A program made the translations under genes and the position numbers. A stretch of 64,000 nucleotides of DNA from contig NZ_CM007717.1 of assembly GCF_002019855.1 (NCBI RefSeq), forward strand, positions 3,807,636 through 3,871,635. Direction: 5' to 3'. The stretch is from Streptomyces antibioticus (GTDB lineage Bacteria; Actinomycetota; Actinomycetes; Streptomycetales; Streptomycetaceae). The notes under the pieces are model-generated. The model was not told the DNA's origin. It ran no database searches and worked only from the letters and a program-made list of their open reading frames with translations. This document shows, in pieces, positions 49,933-58,363 of this stretch. Position 1 is the first letter of the stretch. Every line of letters starts with the position of its first letter.

Positions 49933-50682
49933 TCAGACCCCTCCGTCGACGTGCAGGGTCTCGCCGTTGACGTACGTGGACAGGTCGCTGGCCAGGAACA
50001 GCACGGCGCCGGCGATCTCCTCCGGGCGGCCGAAGCGGCCCAGGGCCATCATGCGCAGATAGCGCTCGTTGTACGCGGCCCGCTGCTCGTCGGTCAGCTC
50101 GTCGGGTTCGGCGGTGTCGATGACGCCGGGCGCGACCACGTTGAACCGGATGCCCTTGCCGCCGAGTTCCTTGCACAGCGAGCGGGTGAGGCCCACGAGT
50201 CCGGCCTTGGACGCGGTGTAGTGGCCGCGCAGGGGTATGCCGGCGACGGCGCCCCGGGAGCCGATGTTGATGACGGAGGAGCCCTCGCGCAGCAGCGGCA
50301 GCGCCTTGCTGATGACCATGAACGGGCCGGTGAGGTTGGTGGTCAGCACCCGCTCCCACTCCTCGAACGGCAGCTTCGCGAACGGGATCTGGCTGATCAC
50401 GCCCGCGTTGTTGACGAGGACGTCCAGTGTGTCGAACCGGCGGCGGGTCTCCTCCAGGAGCCGTTCCACTCCCTCGGCGGTGCCGACGTCCGCGCGCACC
50501 AGCACATGGTCACCGCCGATCTCCTTCAGCTCGCGGGCCAGGCTGTCGACGGCCTCGCCCTCCTGCCGGTAGCAGGTCACCACCGTGGCGCCAGCCCTGG
50601 CCAGGGCCAGGACGATGGCGCGCCCGATCCCCCGGCTGCCACCCGTGACCAGTGCGTTCCTGCCGACCAGTCGAAGTTCCAT
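49933..50682 (-). CDS. FabG-like SDR ketoreductase
   Basis: 249 residues. NALVTGGSRGIGRAIVLALARAGATVV (cofactor loop), VLVNNAGVISQ, catalytic Ser in VINIGSRGAVAG, Tyr-Lys in GHYTASKAGLVGLTRSLCKELG, and C-terminal GETLHVDGGV. It is the typical reductase of type II aromatic pathways and would reduce one keto group of the polyketide with NADPH. A second such gene heads the core operon (60290-61030). Which carbon each reduces cannot be read from sequence. Confidence 0.85.
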   Translation of the reverse strand: MELRLVGRNALVTGGSRGIGRAIVLALARAGATVVTCYRQEGEAVDSLARELKEIGGDHVLVRADVGTAEGVERLLEETRRRFDTLDVLVNNAGVISQIPFAKLPFEEWERVLTTNLTGPFMVISKALPLLREGSSVINIGSRGAVAGIPLRGHYTASKAGLVGLTRSLCKELGGKGIRFNVVAPGVIDTAEPDELTDEQRAAYNERYLRMMALGRFGRPEEIAGAVLFLASDLSTYVNGETLHVDGGV

Positions 50683-50736
50683 GCCATCCTCCGTGCTCTC
50701 GCGGCTCCTGCCGCGTCCGATCGGATCGGTCCGTTG

Positions 50737-51801
50737 TCATCGGCCGTCGGGGACCGGGCGGCACTCCAGCACCGCCCAGCGCCCGGCGACCGGCTCGTTC
50801 ACCAGCTCGAAGCCCGCCGTCGCGAGCAGCGCGCGCCACTGGTCCTCGCCGCGCTCCCGGCCGCCGAACCGGACGAGCATGTCCAGGTCGAGCAACTTGC
50901 CGCGGTCCCAGTCGTTGGCGGGACCGACCAGGAACTCGCAGATCAGCAGCCGCCCTTCGGGCACCTCCCGCAGAGCCTCGTGGATCCGGCGCAGGATCGC
51001 GGCGGCCCGTTCGTCGTCCCAGTCGTGCAGGACGGCCTTGAGGACATAGGCGTCGCGGCCCGCCGGCAGTTCGTCGAAGAAGTCGCCCGGCACCACCTCG
51101 ACGCGGTCGGCGACCCCGGCCTCCTCCAGCAGCTTGGGCGCCTCGTCCACCACCGCGGGCCGGTCGACGAGCGTGCCCCGTACCCCGGGGTGGCGGGCGA
51201 GCAGCTCGGCGAGGAACAGGCCCCGGCCGCCGCCCACGTCGGCGAGGCGCGGGAAGCGTCCGAAGTCGTAGGAGTCCAGCAGCATGCGGGAGGTGGCCCG
51301 GCTCATCCCGGTCATCGCCCGGTCGAACAGGGCGCCCGCGGCCGGGTCGCGCTCCAGGTGCTCGAAGAAGCCGTGGCCGTAGACCTTCTCGAACGCGGGG
51401 CGGCCGGTGCGCACGGTGTGCATCAGCTCGCCGTAGGAGCGCCACAGCATGTCGTCGCCGTTGTAGAGGACCATGTCCCGCTGGCTGCCGGGCACGTCCG
51501 CGCGCAGGGCCTGGCCGACGTCGGTGAGCGTGTAGCGGCCGTCGGGTTCCTCGGCGAGGACGCCGAACGCGGCGGCCACCCGCAGCACCCGGCCCAGCGC
51601 GTCCGCGTGGGTGCCGGTCCGCTCGGCGAGGGCGGCGACCGTGAGCGGGCCGTCGGCGAGGGCTCCGGCGATGTCGAGTTCGGCGACGACGTGCAGCACG
51701 CGGGAGATGCGCTTGCCGTCGGTGAGCAGCAGCAGCCGCACATGGGGCGGCAGCGCGGCGGTCATCGCCGGGCCGACCACTGCGGTCATGGAGTTGTCCA
51801 C
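50737..51801 (-). CDS. SAM-dependent O-methyltransferase (AOMT family)
   Basis: 354 residues from GTG 51801 with AAGGAG close by. The N-terminal dimerisation/winged-helix part (LTVAALAERTGTHADALGRVLRVAAAFGVLAEEPDGRYTLTDVGQALR) is typical of plant-like and polyketide O-methyltransferases. The SAM site is FPRLADVGGGRGLFLAELLARHPGVRGTLVDRPAVV. LKAVLHDWDDERAAAIL supplies the catalytic His (HDWDDE). It should methylate a phenolic hydroxyl. Thirteen bp after the DUF1772 gene, in the same operon. Confidence 0.9.
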   Translation of the reverse strand: MDNSMTAVVGPAMTAALPPHVRLLLLTDGKRISRVLHVVAELDIAGALADGPLTVAALAERTGTHADALGRVLRVAAAFGVLAEEPDGRYTLTDVGQALRADVPGSQRDMVLYNGDDMLWRSYGELMHTVRTGRPAFEKVYGHGFFEHLERDPAAGALFDRAMTGMSRATSRMLLDSYDFGRFPRLADVGGGRGLFLAELLARHPGVRGTLVDRPAVVDEAPKLLEEAGVADRVEVVPGDFFDELPAGRDAYVLKAVLHDWDDERAAAILRRIHEALREVPEGRLLICEFLVGPANDWDRGKLLDLDMLVRFGGRERGEDQWRALLATAGFELVNEPVAGRWAVLECRPVPDGR

Positions 51802-51813
51802 ACCTTCTCCTTC

Positions 51814-52281
51814 TCAGATGAGTACGGCGGCCGCGGCGACGTTGGTGAGCAGCGCGGCGACGGCGAGCGAGCCGCGCACCCGGTTCCAGCGGATCCAGCG
51901 CTCCCGGGGGTCGAGCCGGTCGAAGTCCACGGGCAGGTCCTGCGGATCGAGCGTGGACAGCCACCGGTTGATCGGGACGTTGCGGGTGAGCGACACCGTC
52001 ATGGCGGCGGCCAGCAGCAGCGCGGCGAGGGCGGCGAGCAGACGCACCGCGGTCCGGTCCCCGAGGGCGGCCAGGGCCAGGTCGCACAGCAGGCAGCTCA
52101 GCAGCGACACCGGCATGAACGGGTCGAAACGGGTCACGAGCCCCTTGTGCACGGGCACGTACATCCCGGTGGGCAGGGTGGTGAACAGGGGCGCCGCGAG
52201 AACGGATATGGCCAGGCCACCGGCCGCGAGGCCGCCGGCGAACAGTGCTACGGGCAGCAGGATCTGAACCGGCTCGACCAC
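51814..52281 (-). CDS. DUF1772 (anthrone-oxygenase-like) membrane protein A
   Basis: 155 residues from GTG 52281 after GGAGGGTGGAG. Four helices; the signature is SLTRNVPINRWLSTLDPQDLPVDFDRLDPRERWIRWNRVRGSLAVAALLTN, the N-VPIN-W and RWxRxN-R pattern of DUF1772. Some members act as anthrone oxygenases in fungal and bacterial quinone pathways. It is first in its operon and divergent from a homologue at 52480, with a SARP-type site between them. Confidence 0.8.
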   Translation of the reverse strand: MVEPVQILLPVALFAGGLAAGGLAISVLAAPLFTTLPTGMYVPVHKGLVTRFDPFMPVSLLSCLLCDLALAALGDRTAVRLLAALAALLLAAAMTVSLTRNVPINRWLSTLDPQDLPVDFDRLDPRERWIRWNRVRGSLAVAALLTNVAAAAVLI

Positions 52282-52332
52282 GACTCCACCCTCCGGACCT
52301 GTCGCCGCCCGGTGCGGCGAACACCTGCCACG

Positions 52333-52381
52333 ACTGTCCGGGCCCGCGGTCGAAGCGAACTCGAAGACCGCTTGACGATCA
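52333..52381. promoter_or_regulatory. Divergent SARP-type promoter between the two DUF1772 genes
   Basis: On the minus strand three heptamers with 11-bp period: TCAAGCG (52375-52369), TCGAGTT (52364-52358) and TCGACCG (52353-52347), then 8 bp and GACAGT (52338-52333). On the plus strand TCGAAGC (52350-52356) and TCGAAGA (52361-52367), then 8 bp and CGATCA. The minus-strand arrangement is the stronger; the ten bases TCAAGCGGTC recur exactly upstream of the SARP gene. Confidence 0.65.
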
Positions 52382-52479
52382 CGGGCGGCGCTCGTGTCGA
52401 GCACCGCTCCACAGCGAATCGAGCAGGCCGGGGCACGGTGTCGGACACCACAGCCAAGGCCGCAGGACCGGGAGTCGTC

Positions 52480-52926
52480 ATGCTCGAAGAAGTGCTGAGC
52501 GGGGTCGTGCTGATCGGAACGGGAACCGTCACGGGCGTCTTCGTGGCGGTGCTGGTCAGCGTGGGTCCCGCGATGTCCGCCATGGACCGCGCGGACTATC
52601 TGCGGGCCCACGCCCTGCTGGGCAAGGGGTACCACCCGCTGATGCCGCTCCTGGTGAACGCGGTGACGCTCAGCGGGTTCGCCCTGGCCTTCCTCGCCGA
52701 GGGGCCGGGCCGGGTGCTGTTCCCGCTGGTCTCCGTGCTGCTCATCGGGGTGCAGGCGGTCTCGCACCTCGGCAATGTGCCGATCAACCGCTCCCTGAGC
52801 GCGCTCGCCGCGGACGGCCCCTGGCAGGACCCGCGTCCGCTGTGGCGGGCCTGGCACCGGCTGCGCACCGCGCTGGCCGCGCTGGCCCTGGTCGTCGTCA
52901 CCTTCACGGTGCTCACCACCCGCTGA
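52480..52926 (+). CDS. DUF1772 (anthrone-oxygenase-like) membrane protein B
   Basis: 148 residues from ATG 52480 after GGACCGGGAG; an upstream in-frame GTG near 52438 is weaker. Four helices and the family segment VSHLGNVPINRSLSALAADGPWQDPRPLWRAWHRLRTALAALAL. Homologous to the divergent gene at 51814-52281; they could form a heteromer or act on different intermediates. Followed 31 bp later by the SchA/CurD gene. Confidence 0.8.
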   Translation: MLEEVLSGVVLIGTGTVTGVFVAVLVSVGPAMSAMDRADYLRAHALLGKGYHPLMPLLVNAVTLSGFALAFLAEGPGRVLFPLVSVLLIGVQAVSHLGNVPINRSLSALAADGPWQDPRPLWRAWHRLRTALAALALVVVTFTVLTTR

Positions 52927-52957
52927 AGTTCCCAGAGTTCCGACAGGAGGAACCGTC

Positions 52958-53698
52958 ATGCCTCTGGACGCCATCACCTACCGCGTCCGTCCCGGTCACG
53001 AGGATGAGCTCACCGAGGTCTTCTCGCCGCACACCTTCACCCGGGTCGACTCCCCGATCATCAGGGACCCCTCCGGGGCGGAAGTGGGGATGCTGCTGGG
53101 GACCGGTCTGTTCGTCCAGGACGACGTCCTGGTCCGGGTGATCCATCACGACGGCGTGGGCGCGGCCCAGGTCGCCCAGCACATGTCGGTGCAGAAGGGG
53201 GTGCGCGAGGCCGAGCGGGCGATCAGCCCCTATCTGACCGAGCTGCGGGACACCGAGACCCCCGAGGGCTTCCGCCGCCACTTCCACCGCAGTCTGATGA
53301 CGGTGCTGGAGCAGCACAGCCCCGACGAGCGGCCCGCCCTGGGCACCGTCGCGCTGCGCTACCCGCTGCGGCCCGGCGCCGGCGCGGAGCTGACCGCGTC
53401 CCGCAAGACCGTCAACAGCAAAGCCTCCCTGACCCTGGCCCGAGAACATCCGTCGATCATCCGCACGGCGCTGTTCCTGCACGAGGACGCCCTGGTGCGG
53501 GTCGTGCAGTACGACGGCCATCCCTACGACGTCGTCGGCTACCTCACGGACCGCTGTCACGGACAGGACGCCGAGCGGTGGCTGGACCCGTATCTGGAGG
53601 GCGACGGGCGGCCCGAGCATCCGGACGCGTATCTGGCGCTGGTGCACGAGCAGGCGATGCTGATGATCGCCCACATGTCGGCGCTGGGGGTCGGCTGA
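52958..53698 (+). CDS. SchA/CurD-like two-domain protein (WhiE ORF I type)
   Basis: 246 residues from ATG 52958 after AGGAGG. Two similar halves: LDAITYRVRPGHEDELTEVFSPHTFTRVDSPII...VRVIHHDG, and LGTVALRYPLRPGAGAELTASRK...ALVRVVQYDGHPYDVVGYL. Such duplicated alpha-beta proteins are found in spore-pigment clusters (WhiE I, SchA, CurD), where their exact reaction is unsettled. Its presence with the core order supports a whiE-related ancestry. Confidence 0.8.
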   Translation: MPLDAITYRVRPGHEDELTEVFSPHTFTRVDSPIIRDPSGAEVGMLLGTGLFVQDDVLVRVIHHDGVGAAQVAQHMSVQKGVREAERAISPYLTELRDTETPEGFRRHFHRSLMTVLEQHSPDERPALGTVALRYPLRPGAGAELTASRKTVNSKASLTLAREHPSIIRTALFLHEDALVRVVQYDGHPYDVVGYLTDRCHGQDAERWLDPYLEGDGRPEHPDAYLALVHEQAMLMIAHMSALGVG

Positions 53699-53710
53699 CA
53701 CCGCGTCCTC

Positions 53711-53756
53711 CGCACGGAAACCGCCGCCGGTGCGCACCGGCGGCGGTTTCCGTGCG
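53711..53756. terminator. Bidirectional terminator between SchA/CurD and SCP2 genes
   Basis: Perfect 46-bp palindrome: 20-bp arms (53711-53730, 53737-53756) around TGCGCA. It lies between two convergent stop codons. Confidence 0.85.
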
Positions 53757-53769
53757 GCCAGGGGTGCCG

Positions 53770-54204
53770 TCAGACCTCGGGGTGGTCGAACCACTCGCCC
53801 AGCTTGGTGCCCATCAGCGGGCTGCCGCGCAGCTTCAGCTTCCCGGTCAGGAACGCCTTCGCGCCGGGCAGTTTGCCGACGCCCATGGCGAGCATGTCCG
53901 GGAACTTGATCCCGATGGTGATGTCCGGGCTCTCGTGCAGGCCCTTGTCGGTGCGGCAGGTGCCGCCCTCGACATGCACGTAGTGCAGTTTCTGGCCCTC
54001 GGCGGAGGCGATGTCGAACTGGAAGACGCCCTTCTGCCCCTTGGCCTTCTCGGGGTTGAACTCCGACACCAGCAGGTCGAAGATCAGCGTGAGGGCGGCG
54101 TCCAGACCGCCCTCGCGCTCGGCCACCGTGGCCTCCAGCGACTTGGCCGGCACGGACTCCACCAGCTCGATCAGCTCGGTCACCTGTTCGGCTTGCGTGC
54201 TCAT
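53770..54204 (-). CDS. SCP2 sterol-carrier-domain protein
   Basis: 144 residues. SCP2 pattern: VFQFDIASAEGQKLHYVHVEGGTCRTDKGLHESPDITIGIKFPDMLAMGVGKLPGAKAFLTGKLKLRGSPLMGTKLG, with the late GKLKLRGD/S-x-x-x-KL motif that closes the lipid pocket. The family binds fatty acyl chains and other hydrophobic ligands. It is the last gene of the core PKS operon, 18 bp after ABM protein 3, so it may hold a hydrophobic intermediate or product. Not a standard part of type II PKS sets. Confidence 0.85.
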   Translation of the reverse strand: MSTQAEQVTELIELVESVPAKSLEATVAEREGGLDAALTLIFDLLVSEFNPEKAKGQKGVFQFDIASAEGQKLHYVHVEGGTCRTDKGLHESPDITIGIKFPDMLAMGVGKLPGAKAFLTGKLKLRGSPLMGTKLGEWFDHPEV

Positions 54205-54222
54205 GCGTTCCTCCCGTTCGTT

Positions 54223-54558
54223 TCAGCCGGCCACTTCGTGGCGGGACAGGTCGGTGCCGGACAGTTCGTGGAGCGGTTCCAGCAGGCTCATCGCGCCGCC
54301 CTCGCGCATCGGCCAGAGCCGTTTGAGGTACGCCTGCTGGGCGTCGCTGCGTTCGAAGGCGCGGAACGACGGCTCGTCCGTCCAGTCGGTCAGCACCGTG
54401 TAGCAGCCGTCCAGGCCGGCCTGCCGGTACAGGCGCTGGCCGTGGTTGTCGGGGAGCCGGCGGACCTCCTCGGCGTGGCCGCGCCACAGCTCCTCGAACT
54501 CGCTCTCGCGGCCGGGCGCGATCCTGATCTCCAGCAGGACCCGCAGCCCGGCGCTCAC
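54223..54558 (-). CDS. ABM-domain protein 3
   Basis: 111 residues from GTG 54558. LRVLLEIRIAPGRESEFEELWRGHAEEVRRLPDNHGQRLYRQAGLDGCYTVLTDWTDEPSFRAFERSD, then MREGGAMSLLEPLHEL, matches the ABM fold. In pentangular polyphenol pathways ABM proteins next to the cyclases act as oxygenases or as obligate cyclase partners. The start overlaps the aromatase/cyclase stop by 4 bp. Confidence 0.8.
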   Translation of the reverse strand: MSAGLRVLLEIRIAPGRESEFEELWRGHAEEVRRLPDNHGQRLYRQAGLDGCYTVLTDWTDEPSFRAFERSDAQQAYLKRLWPMREGGAMSLLEPLHELSGTDLSRHEVAG

Positions 54559-55016
54559 CGCGGCACCGCCTGCCGCGCGGCCTCCTCCACCAGCCCCTTG
54601 ATCCGGGCCATCTCCCGCCGGGTGTTGGTGTTCAGCCGCTCCGCCATCTCGGGGTCCCCGAAGGGCAGGCCCTGGCGGACCGTGAACTCCTGCTGCCAGC
54701 GCATCTCCACACCGGCCTCGGTCGGGGTGTACGACCAGTACAGGTTCATGAACTCGAACGGGCCGGTCTCGATCCGCCGGGCCCGCACGGTACGGGTGAC
54801 GGGGTCCGGGGTGCGCTCGGATACCCAGCTCCAGACCTGCCCCTGCTCGTCCGGGTGGAGGGTGAGCCGGAAGCGGACGGTCGCGCCGTCGCGCTCCAGG
54901 ATCTCGGCCGCCGCGTACTCGGAGAACAGCTCCGGCCAGGACTCGACGTCGTTCGTCATGTCCCACAGCAGCTCCATGGGCGCGTCGACGACGATCGCGT
55001 TGTCGGTACGGGCCAT
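54555..55016 (-). CDS. Aromatase/cyclase, TcmN N-domain/WhiE VI type (SRPBCC fold)
   Basis: 153 residues, single domain. ARTDNAIVVDAPMELLWDMTNDVESWPELFSEYAAAEILERDG opens the helix-grip fold; SWVSERTPDPVTRTVRARRIETGPFEFMNLYWSYTPTEAGVEMRWQQEF supplies the pocket strands. The family folds and aromatises the first rings (C9-C14 type). It follows the ACP gene at once, as in whiE. Confidence 0.9.
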   Translation of the reverse strand: MARTDNAIVVDAPMELLWDMTNDVESWPELFSEYAAAEILERDGATVRFRLTLHPDEQGQVWSWVSERTPDPVTRTVRARRIETGPFEFMNLYWSYTPTEAGVEMRWQQEFTVRQGLPFGDPEMAERLNTNTRREMARIKGLVEEAARQAVPR

Positions 55017-55017
55017 G

Positions 55018-55272
55018 TCAGACCGCCGCCAGGCTGGTGTTGACGTAGTCGATCACGGCCTGCGGGGACTCCATCGACTCGATGGCCTCGTCCGGGATCT
55101 TCAGCCCGTACTCGCGCTGGAGCTGGCTGGCGATCTCCAGCACGGCGAGCGAGTCGTAGCCGAGGTCGGTGAAGGGCGTGCCGAGATCGCCCTCGGTGAT
55201 CTCCTGGCCGTCGGCCTCGCCGATGCAACGGCCGATGACCGCCTTCAGGTCGTCGAAGCTGATGCTGCTCAT
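55018..55272 (-). CDS. Acyl carrier protein of the type II PKS
   Basis: 84 residues from ATG 55272 after AGGAGGAAC. The phosphopantetheine site is Ser41 in FTDLGYDSLAVLEIASQLQREYGLKIPDE. It carries the growing chain for KS-alpha/KS-beta. One base separates its stop from the cyclase start. Confidence 0.95.
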   Translation of the reverse strand: MSSISFDDLKAVIGRCIGEADGQEITEGDLGTPFTDLGYDSLAVLEIASQLQREYGLKIPDEAIESMESPQAVIDYVNTSLAAV

Positions 55273-55370
55273 GTGTTCCTCCTGGATGTCGGCCGTTCCT
55301 CCGGGAAAGCGGCGCGTTTCGGCGTACGGGGTGGGGTGGAAGGGCGCGGTGGGCGGGGCGGACGCTGCGG

Positions 55371-56603
55371 TCACGCCGCGCGCAGCACGACGGCCGCGTT
55401 GAAGCCTCCGTAGCCCCGGGCGAGGACCAGGGCGGTGCGCAGGGACGCCTCGCGGGGCCGGTCGGTGACCAGGTCGAGGTGGTGGGCGGGGTCGGGGCGG
55501 ACGTTGACCGAGGGCGGGATCACCTGGTCGCGCAGGGCCAGGACGGCCGCCGCCACGTCGAGGGCGGCGCCACCCGCGTAGAGTCGGCCGGTCATCGTCT
55601 TGGGGACGGTGACCGGGACCCCCGCCGGGCCGAAGACGCCGGTGACGGCCTCCGCCTCCTGACGGTCCAGCTCGGGAACGCCGTAGCCGTCGGCGAAGAC
55701 GACGTCGATGTCCTCAGGGGCCGTGCCCGCGTCCGCGAGGGCGAGTTCCAGCGCGCGCCGGATGCCGGGCGGACGGCCCGAGCCGGGGCGCGGGTCGGTG
55801 GTCGCGGCGTAGCCCGCCAGCTCGGCGTAGATCCGGCCGGCGCCCCGGGCGCGGGCGTCGGCCGCGCTCTCCACGACGAGGATCGCGCCGCCCTCCCCGG
55901 GCACATAGCCGCCGGCCGCCGGGTCGAAGGGCACGAACGCGCGCTCGGGGCGCGGCTCCTCGCTCAGCCGCCCGTTGGAGAGCTGGCAGACCAGCCCGTA
56001 CGGCGACAGGGAGGCGTCCGTGCCGCCGGACAGGACGAGCCGGGTGCCCTTGGCGAGGACCCGGCGGGCCTGGGCCAGGACGTCGAGGCCGCCGGCCTGC
56101 TCCGAGCAGAGCACCCCGCAGGGCCCGCGCATGCCGTGCCGGATGGACAACTGTCCTGTGGTGGCCGCGTAGAACCAGGCGATGGACATGTAGGCGCCGA
56201 CCGCCTGCGGCCCCTCGGAGTAGAGCTTCTGCAGCTCCCGCTGGCCGAACTCGACCCCGCCGGAGGAGTTGGCGGTGATGGCCGCCATGTCCAGGTCGGC
56301 GAGCGAGTCCTCGGCCACGCCCGCGTCGGCGAGCGCCTCGTTGGCGGCGGCGAAGGCGTACTGGGTCATGGCGTCGGTCTCGGCGACCAGCCGGGCCGGG
56401 GCGTGGTCGGCCGCGCGGAACCCGGTGGCCTCGCCCGCGACGGTCACCGGATAGCCGGCCGGGTCGAAGCGGCTGATCCGGCCCAGCCCCGAGCTGCCCT
56501 CCAGGGTCGCCCGCCACCAGGTCTCCCGGTCCAGCCCGTTGGGGGCGACGACCCCGACACCGGTGATGACGGGCGCGCTCTCCCGGTCACGTACGGCGCT
56601 CAC
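55371..56603 (-). CDS. Ketosynthase chain-length factor (KS-beta)
   Basis: 410 residues from GTG 56603. The active-site Cys is replaced by Gln169 in VLCSEQAGGLDVL, the mark of a CLF. PVITGVGVVAPNGLDRETWW opens the thiolase fold. It pairs with KS-alpha and sets chain length; the length cannot be told by eye. The start overlaps the KS-alpha stop by 4 bp (GTGA). Confidence 0.95.
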   Translation of the reverse strand: MSAVRDRESAPVITGVGVVAPNGLDRETWWRATLEGSSGLGRISRFDPAGYPVTVAGEATGFRAADHAPARLVAETDAMTQYAFAAANEALADAGVAEDSLADLDMAAITANSSGGVEFGQRELQKLYSEGPQAVGAYMSIAWFYAATTGQLSIRHGMRGPCGVLCSEQAGGLDVLAQARRVLAKGTRLVLSGGTDASLSPYGLVCQLSNGRLSEEPRPERAFVPFDPAAGGYVPGEGGAILVVESAADARARGAGRIYAELAGYAATTDPRPGSGRPPGIRRALELALADAGTAPEDIDVVFADGYGVPELDRQEAEAVTGVFGPAGVPVTVPKTMTGRLYAGGAALDVAAAVLALRDQVIPPSVNVRPDPAHHLDLVTDRPREASLRTALVLARGYGGFNAAVVLRAA

Positions 56604-57865
56604 GCGATCCTCCTCGGCGAGGTCAGCACCACGGCGCTCTGGAAGCCGCCGAAGCCGCTGCCGACGCTGAGCACCACGTCCAGGTCCGCCTCGCGCGCGG
56701 TGCCCGGCACATAGTCCAGATCGCACTCGGGGTCGGGTTCCTCGTAGTTGGCGGTGGGCGGGACCGTGCCGCGGTCGATGGCGAGGGCGCTGGCCGCGAT
56801 CTCGATGGAGCCGATCGAGCCGAGCGAGTGCCCGACCATCGACTTGATGGAGCTGACGGGGATCCGGTAGGCGTGGTCGCCCAGGCTGCGCTTGTAGGCG
56901 GCCGTCTCGTGCCGGTCGTTCTGACGGGTGCCGGAGCCGTGGGCGTTGGCGTAGTCGACCTCGTCCGGGTTGATCCGGGCCTCGTCGAGCGCCGCGGTGA
57001 TCGCCTCGCCCATCTCCCGTCCGTCGGGGCGCAGTCCGGTCATGTGGTAGCCGTTGGCGCGGGCGGAGTACCCGGCCACCTCGCAGTAGATCCGGGCCCC
57101 GCGGCGGCGGGCGTGCTCCAGTTCCTCGACGACGAACACGGCCGAACCCTCGCCGAGCACCAGGCCGTTGCGCCGCCGGTCGAACGGGCGGCAGGCGTGT
57201 TCGGGGTCGTCGTTGCTGGTGGAGGAGGCGCGCAGGGTGTCGAAGCAGGACACGGTGACCGGGTAGATCGGCGCGTCCGTGGCCCCGGCGACCATCACCT
57301 CGGCGGAGCCCTCGCGGATCAGGTCGACGGCGTACCCGACGGCGTCGATACCGGCGCAGCAGCCCGAACTGACCACGGTGGACGGCCCCTCGGCGCCGAC
57401 CGCCCAGGCCACCTCGGTGGCCAGGGAGCTGGACATCACGTACGAGTACAGATGCGGCACCCCGTAGTCGGGGTCGACCAGCCACCGGCGGCCGTTGTCG
57501 CTGACGGTGCGGTACTCCTGCTCCATGGAGATCGCGTTGCCGACGCCGTTGCCGATGCTCACGCCCCGGCGGTGCGGGTCGGTGGCGTCCAGGTCGAGGC
57601 CGCTGTCGGCGACCGCCTCCCGGGCGGCGGCCAGCGCGAACTGGCCGGCCCGGTCGGTGCGCCGGATCTCCTGGTACGACAGTCCGGCCCGCTCGGGGTC
57701 CCAGTCGACCTCGGCGCCGATCCGGCTGCGGAACGGGGCGGGGTCGAAGAGGGTGATGCGCCGGGTCGCCGTACGGCCCTTGACGATCATCTCCCAGAAC
57801 TCCTCGCGGCCCGGCCTGCCCGGGGCCACGACGCCGATGCCGGTGATCACCGCGCGGGCGGTCAT
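56600..57865 (-). CDS. Ketosynthase alpha (KS-alpha) of the type II PKS
   Basis: 421 residues. The nucleophile is Cys169 in STVVSSGCCAGIDAVGYAVDLI, and the His residues are in YANAHGSGTRQND and SMVGHSLGSIGSIEIAASAL. The first segment AVITGIGVVAPGRPGREEFWEMI is typical. It catalyses chain extension with malonyl-ACP. CCAG at the active site differs from the common CTSG of actinorhodin-type enzymes and suits the spore-pigment/pentangular branch. Translationally coupled to the cupin gene before it and to the CLF after it. Confidence 0.97.
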   Translation of the reverse strand: MTARAVITGIGVVAPGRPGREEFWEMIVKGRTATRRITLFDPAPFRSRIGAEVDWDPERAGLSYQEIRRTDRAGQFALAAAREAVADSGLDLDATDPHRRGVSIGNGVGNAISMEQEYRTVSDNGRRWLVDPDYGVPHLYSYVMSSSLATEVAWAVGAEGPSTVVSSGCCAGIDAVGYAVDLIREGSAEVMVAGATDAPIYPVTVSCFDTLRASSTSNDDPEHACRPFDRRRNGLVLGEGSAVFVVEELEHARRRGARIYCEVAGYSARANGYHMTGLRPDGREMGEAITAALDEARINPDEVDYANAHGSGTRQNDRHETAAYKRSLGDHAYRIPVSSIKSMVGHSLGSIGSIEIAASALAIDRGTVPPTANYEEPDPECDLDYVPGTAREADLDVVLSVGSGFGGFQSAVVLTSPRRIA

Positions 57866-58287
57866 CGGGCGTCCCCCACTTCGGGCAGGGTCCCCTCGCC
57901 CGGCAGCGGCTCGCAGTCGACGTGGCCGAGTTCGGGGCGGGGTGCGAGCGGGCCGAGGAAGAAGGCGACGTGGGCCTGCTCGTCGCCCGGATTCTCGATG
58001 CGGTGCCGTACGCCGATGGGGACCATGAAGGACTCCCCCGGCCCCAGCACCAGTTCCCTGCCCTCGACCCGCAGCAGGATCCGGCCCCGGATGGTGTGGA
58101 AGAACTCCTCGGAGTACGGGTGGTAGTGCTCGGAGACGAACTCGCCGGGCTCCAGCGTGCCGACGCCCATGAAGCCGGACGTCGCACCGCAGGTCTTGGG
58201 GCTGAGCAGCACGCGTAGATCGCCCCCGCGCCTGCGGTTGGGTTCCACGTCGTCGAGGGCGACCTTGATGAGGTCGGTGGTCTGCAT
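57862..58287 (-). CDS. Cupin-fold polyketide cyclase (WhiE II type)
   Basis: 141 residues. Metal-site motif VSEHYHPYSEEFFHTIRGRILLRVEGRELVLGPGESFMVPIGVRHRIENPG (HxH-x5-E with a later His). Cupins at this position, directly before KS-alpha, occur in whiE and in pentangular clusters, where they act with the other cyclases in closing later rings. Stop overlaps the KS-alpha start by 4 bp. Confidence 0.85.
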   Translation of the reverse strand: MQTTDLIKVALDDVEPNRRRGGDLRVLLSPKTCGATSGFMGVGTLEPGEFVSEHYHPYSEEFFHTIRGRILLRVEGRELVLGPGESFMVPIGVRHRIENPGDEQAHVAFFLGPLAPRPELGHVDCEPLPGEGTLPEVGDAR

Positions 58288-58363
58288 GGTTGCTCCACAG
58301 GAGTGGGGAGTGGGGATCCCGGTCTGGCGGGGAAGGTGTGCGGCGGAGTGCGGAAGCGGCAGG

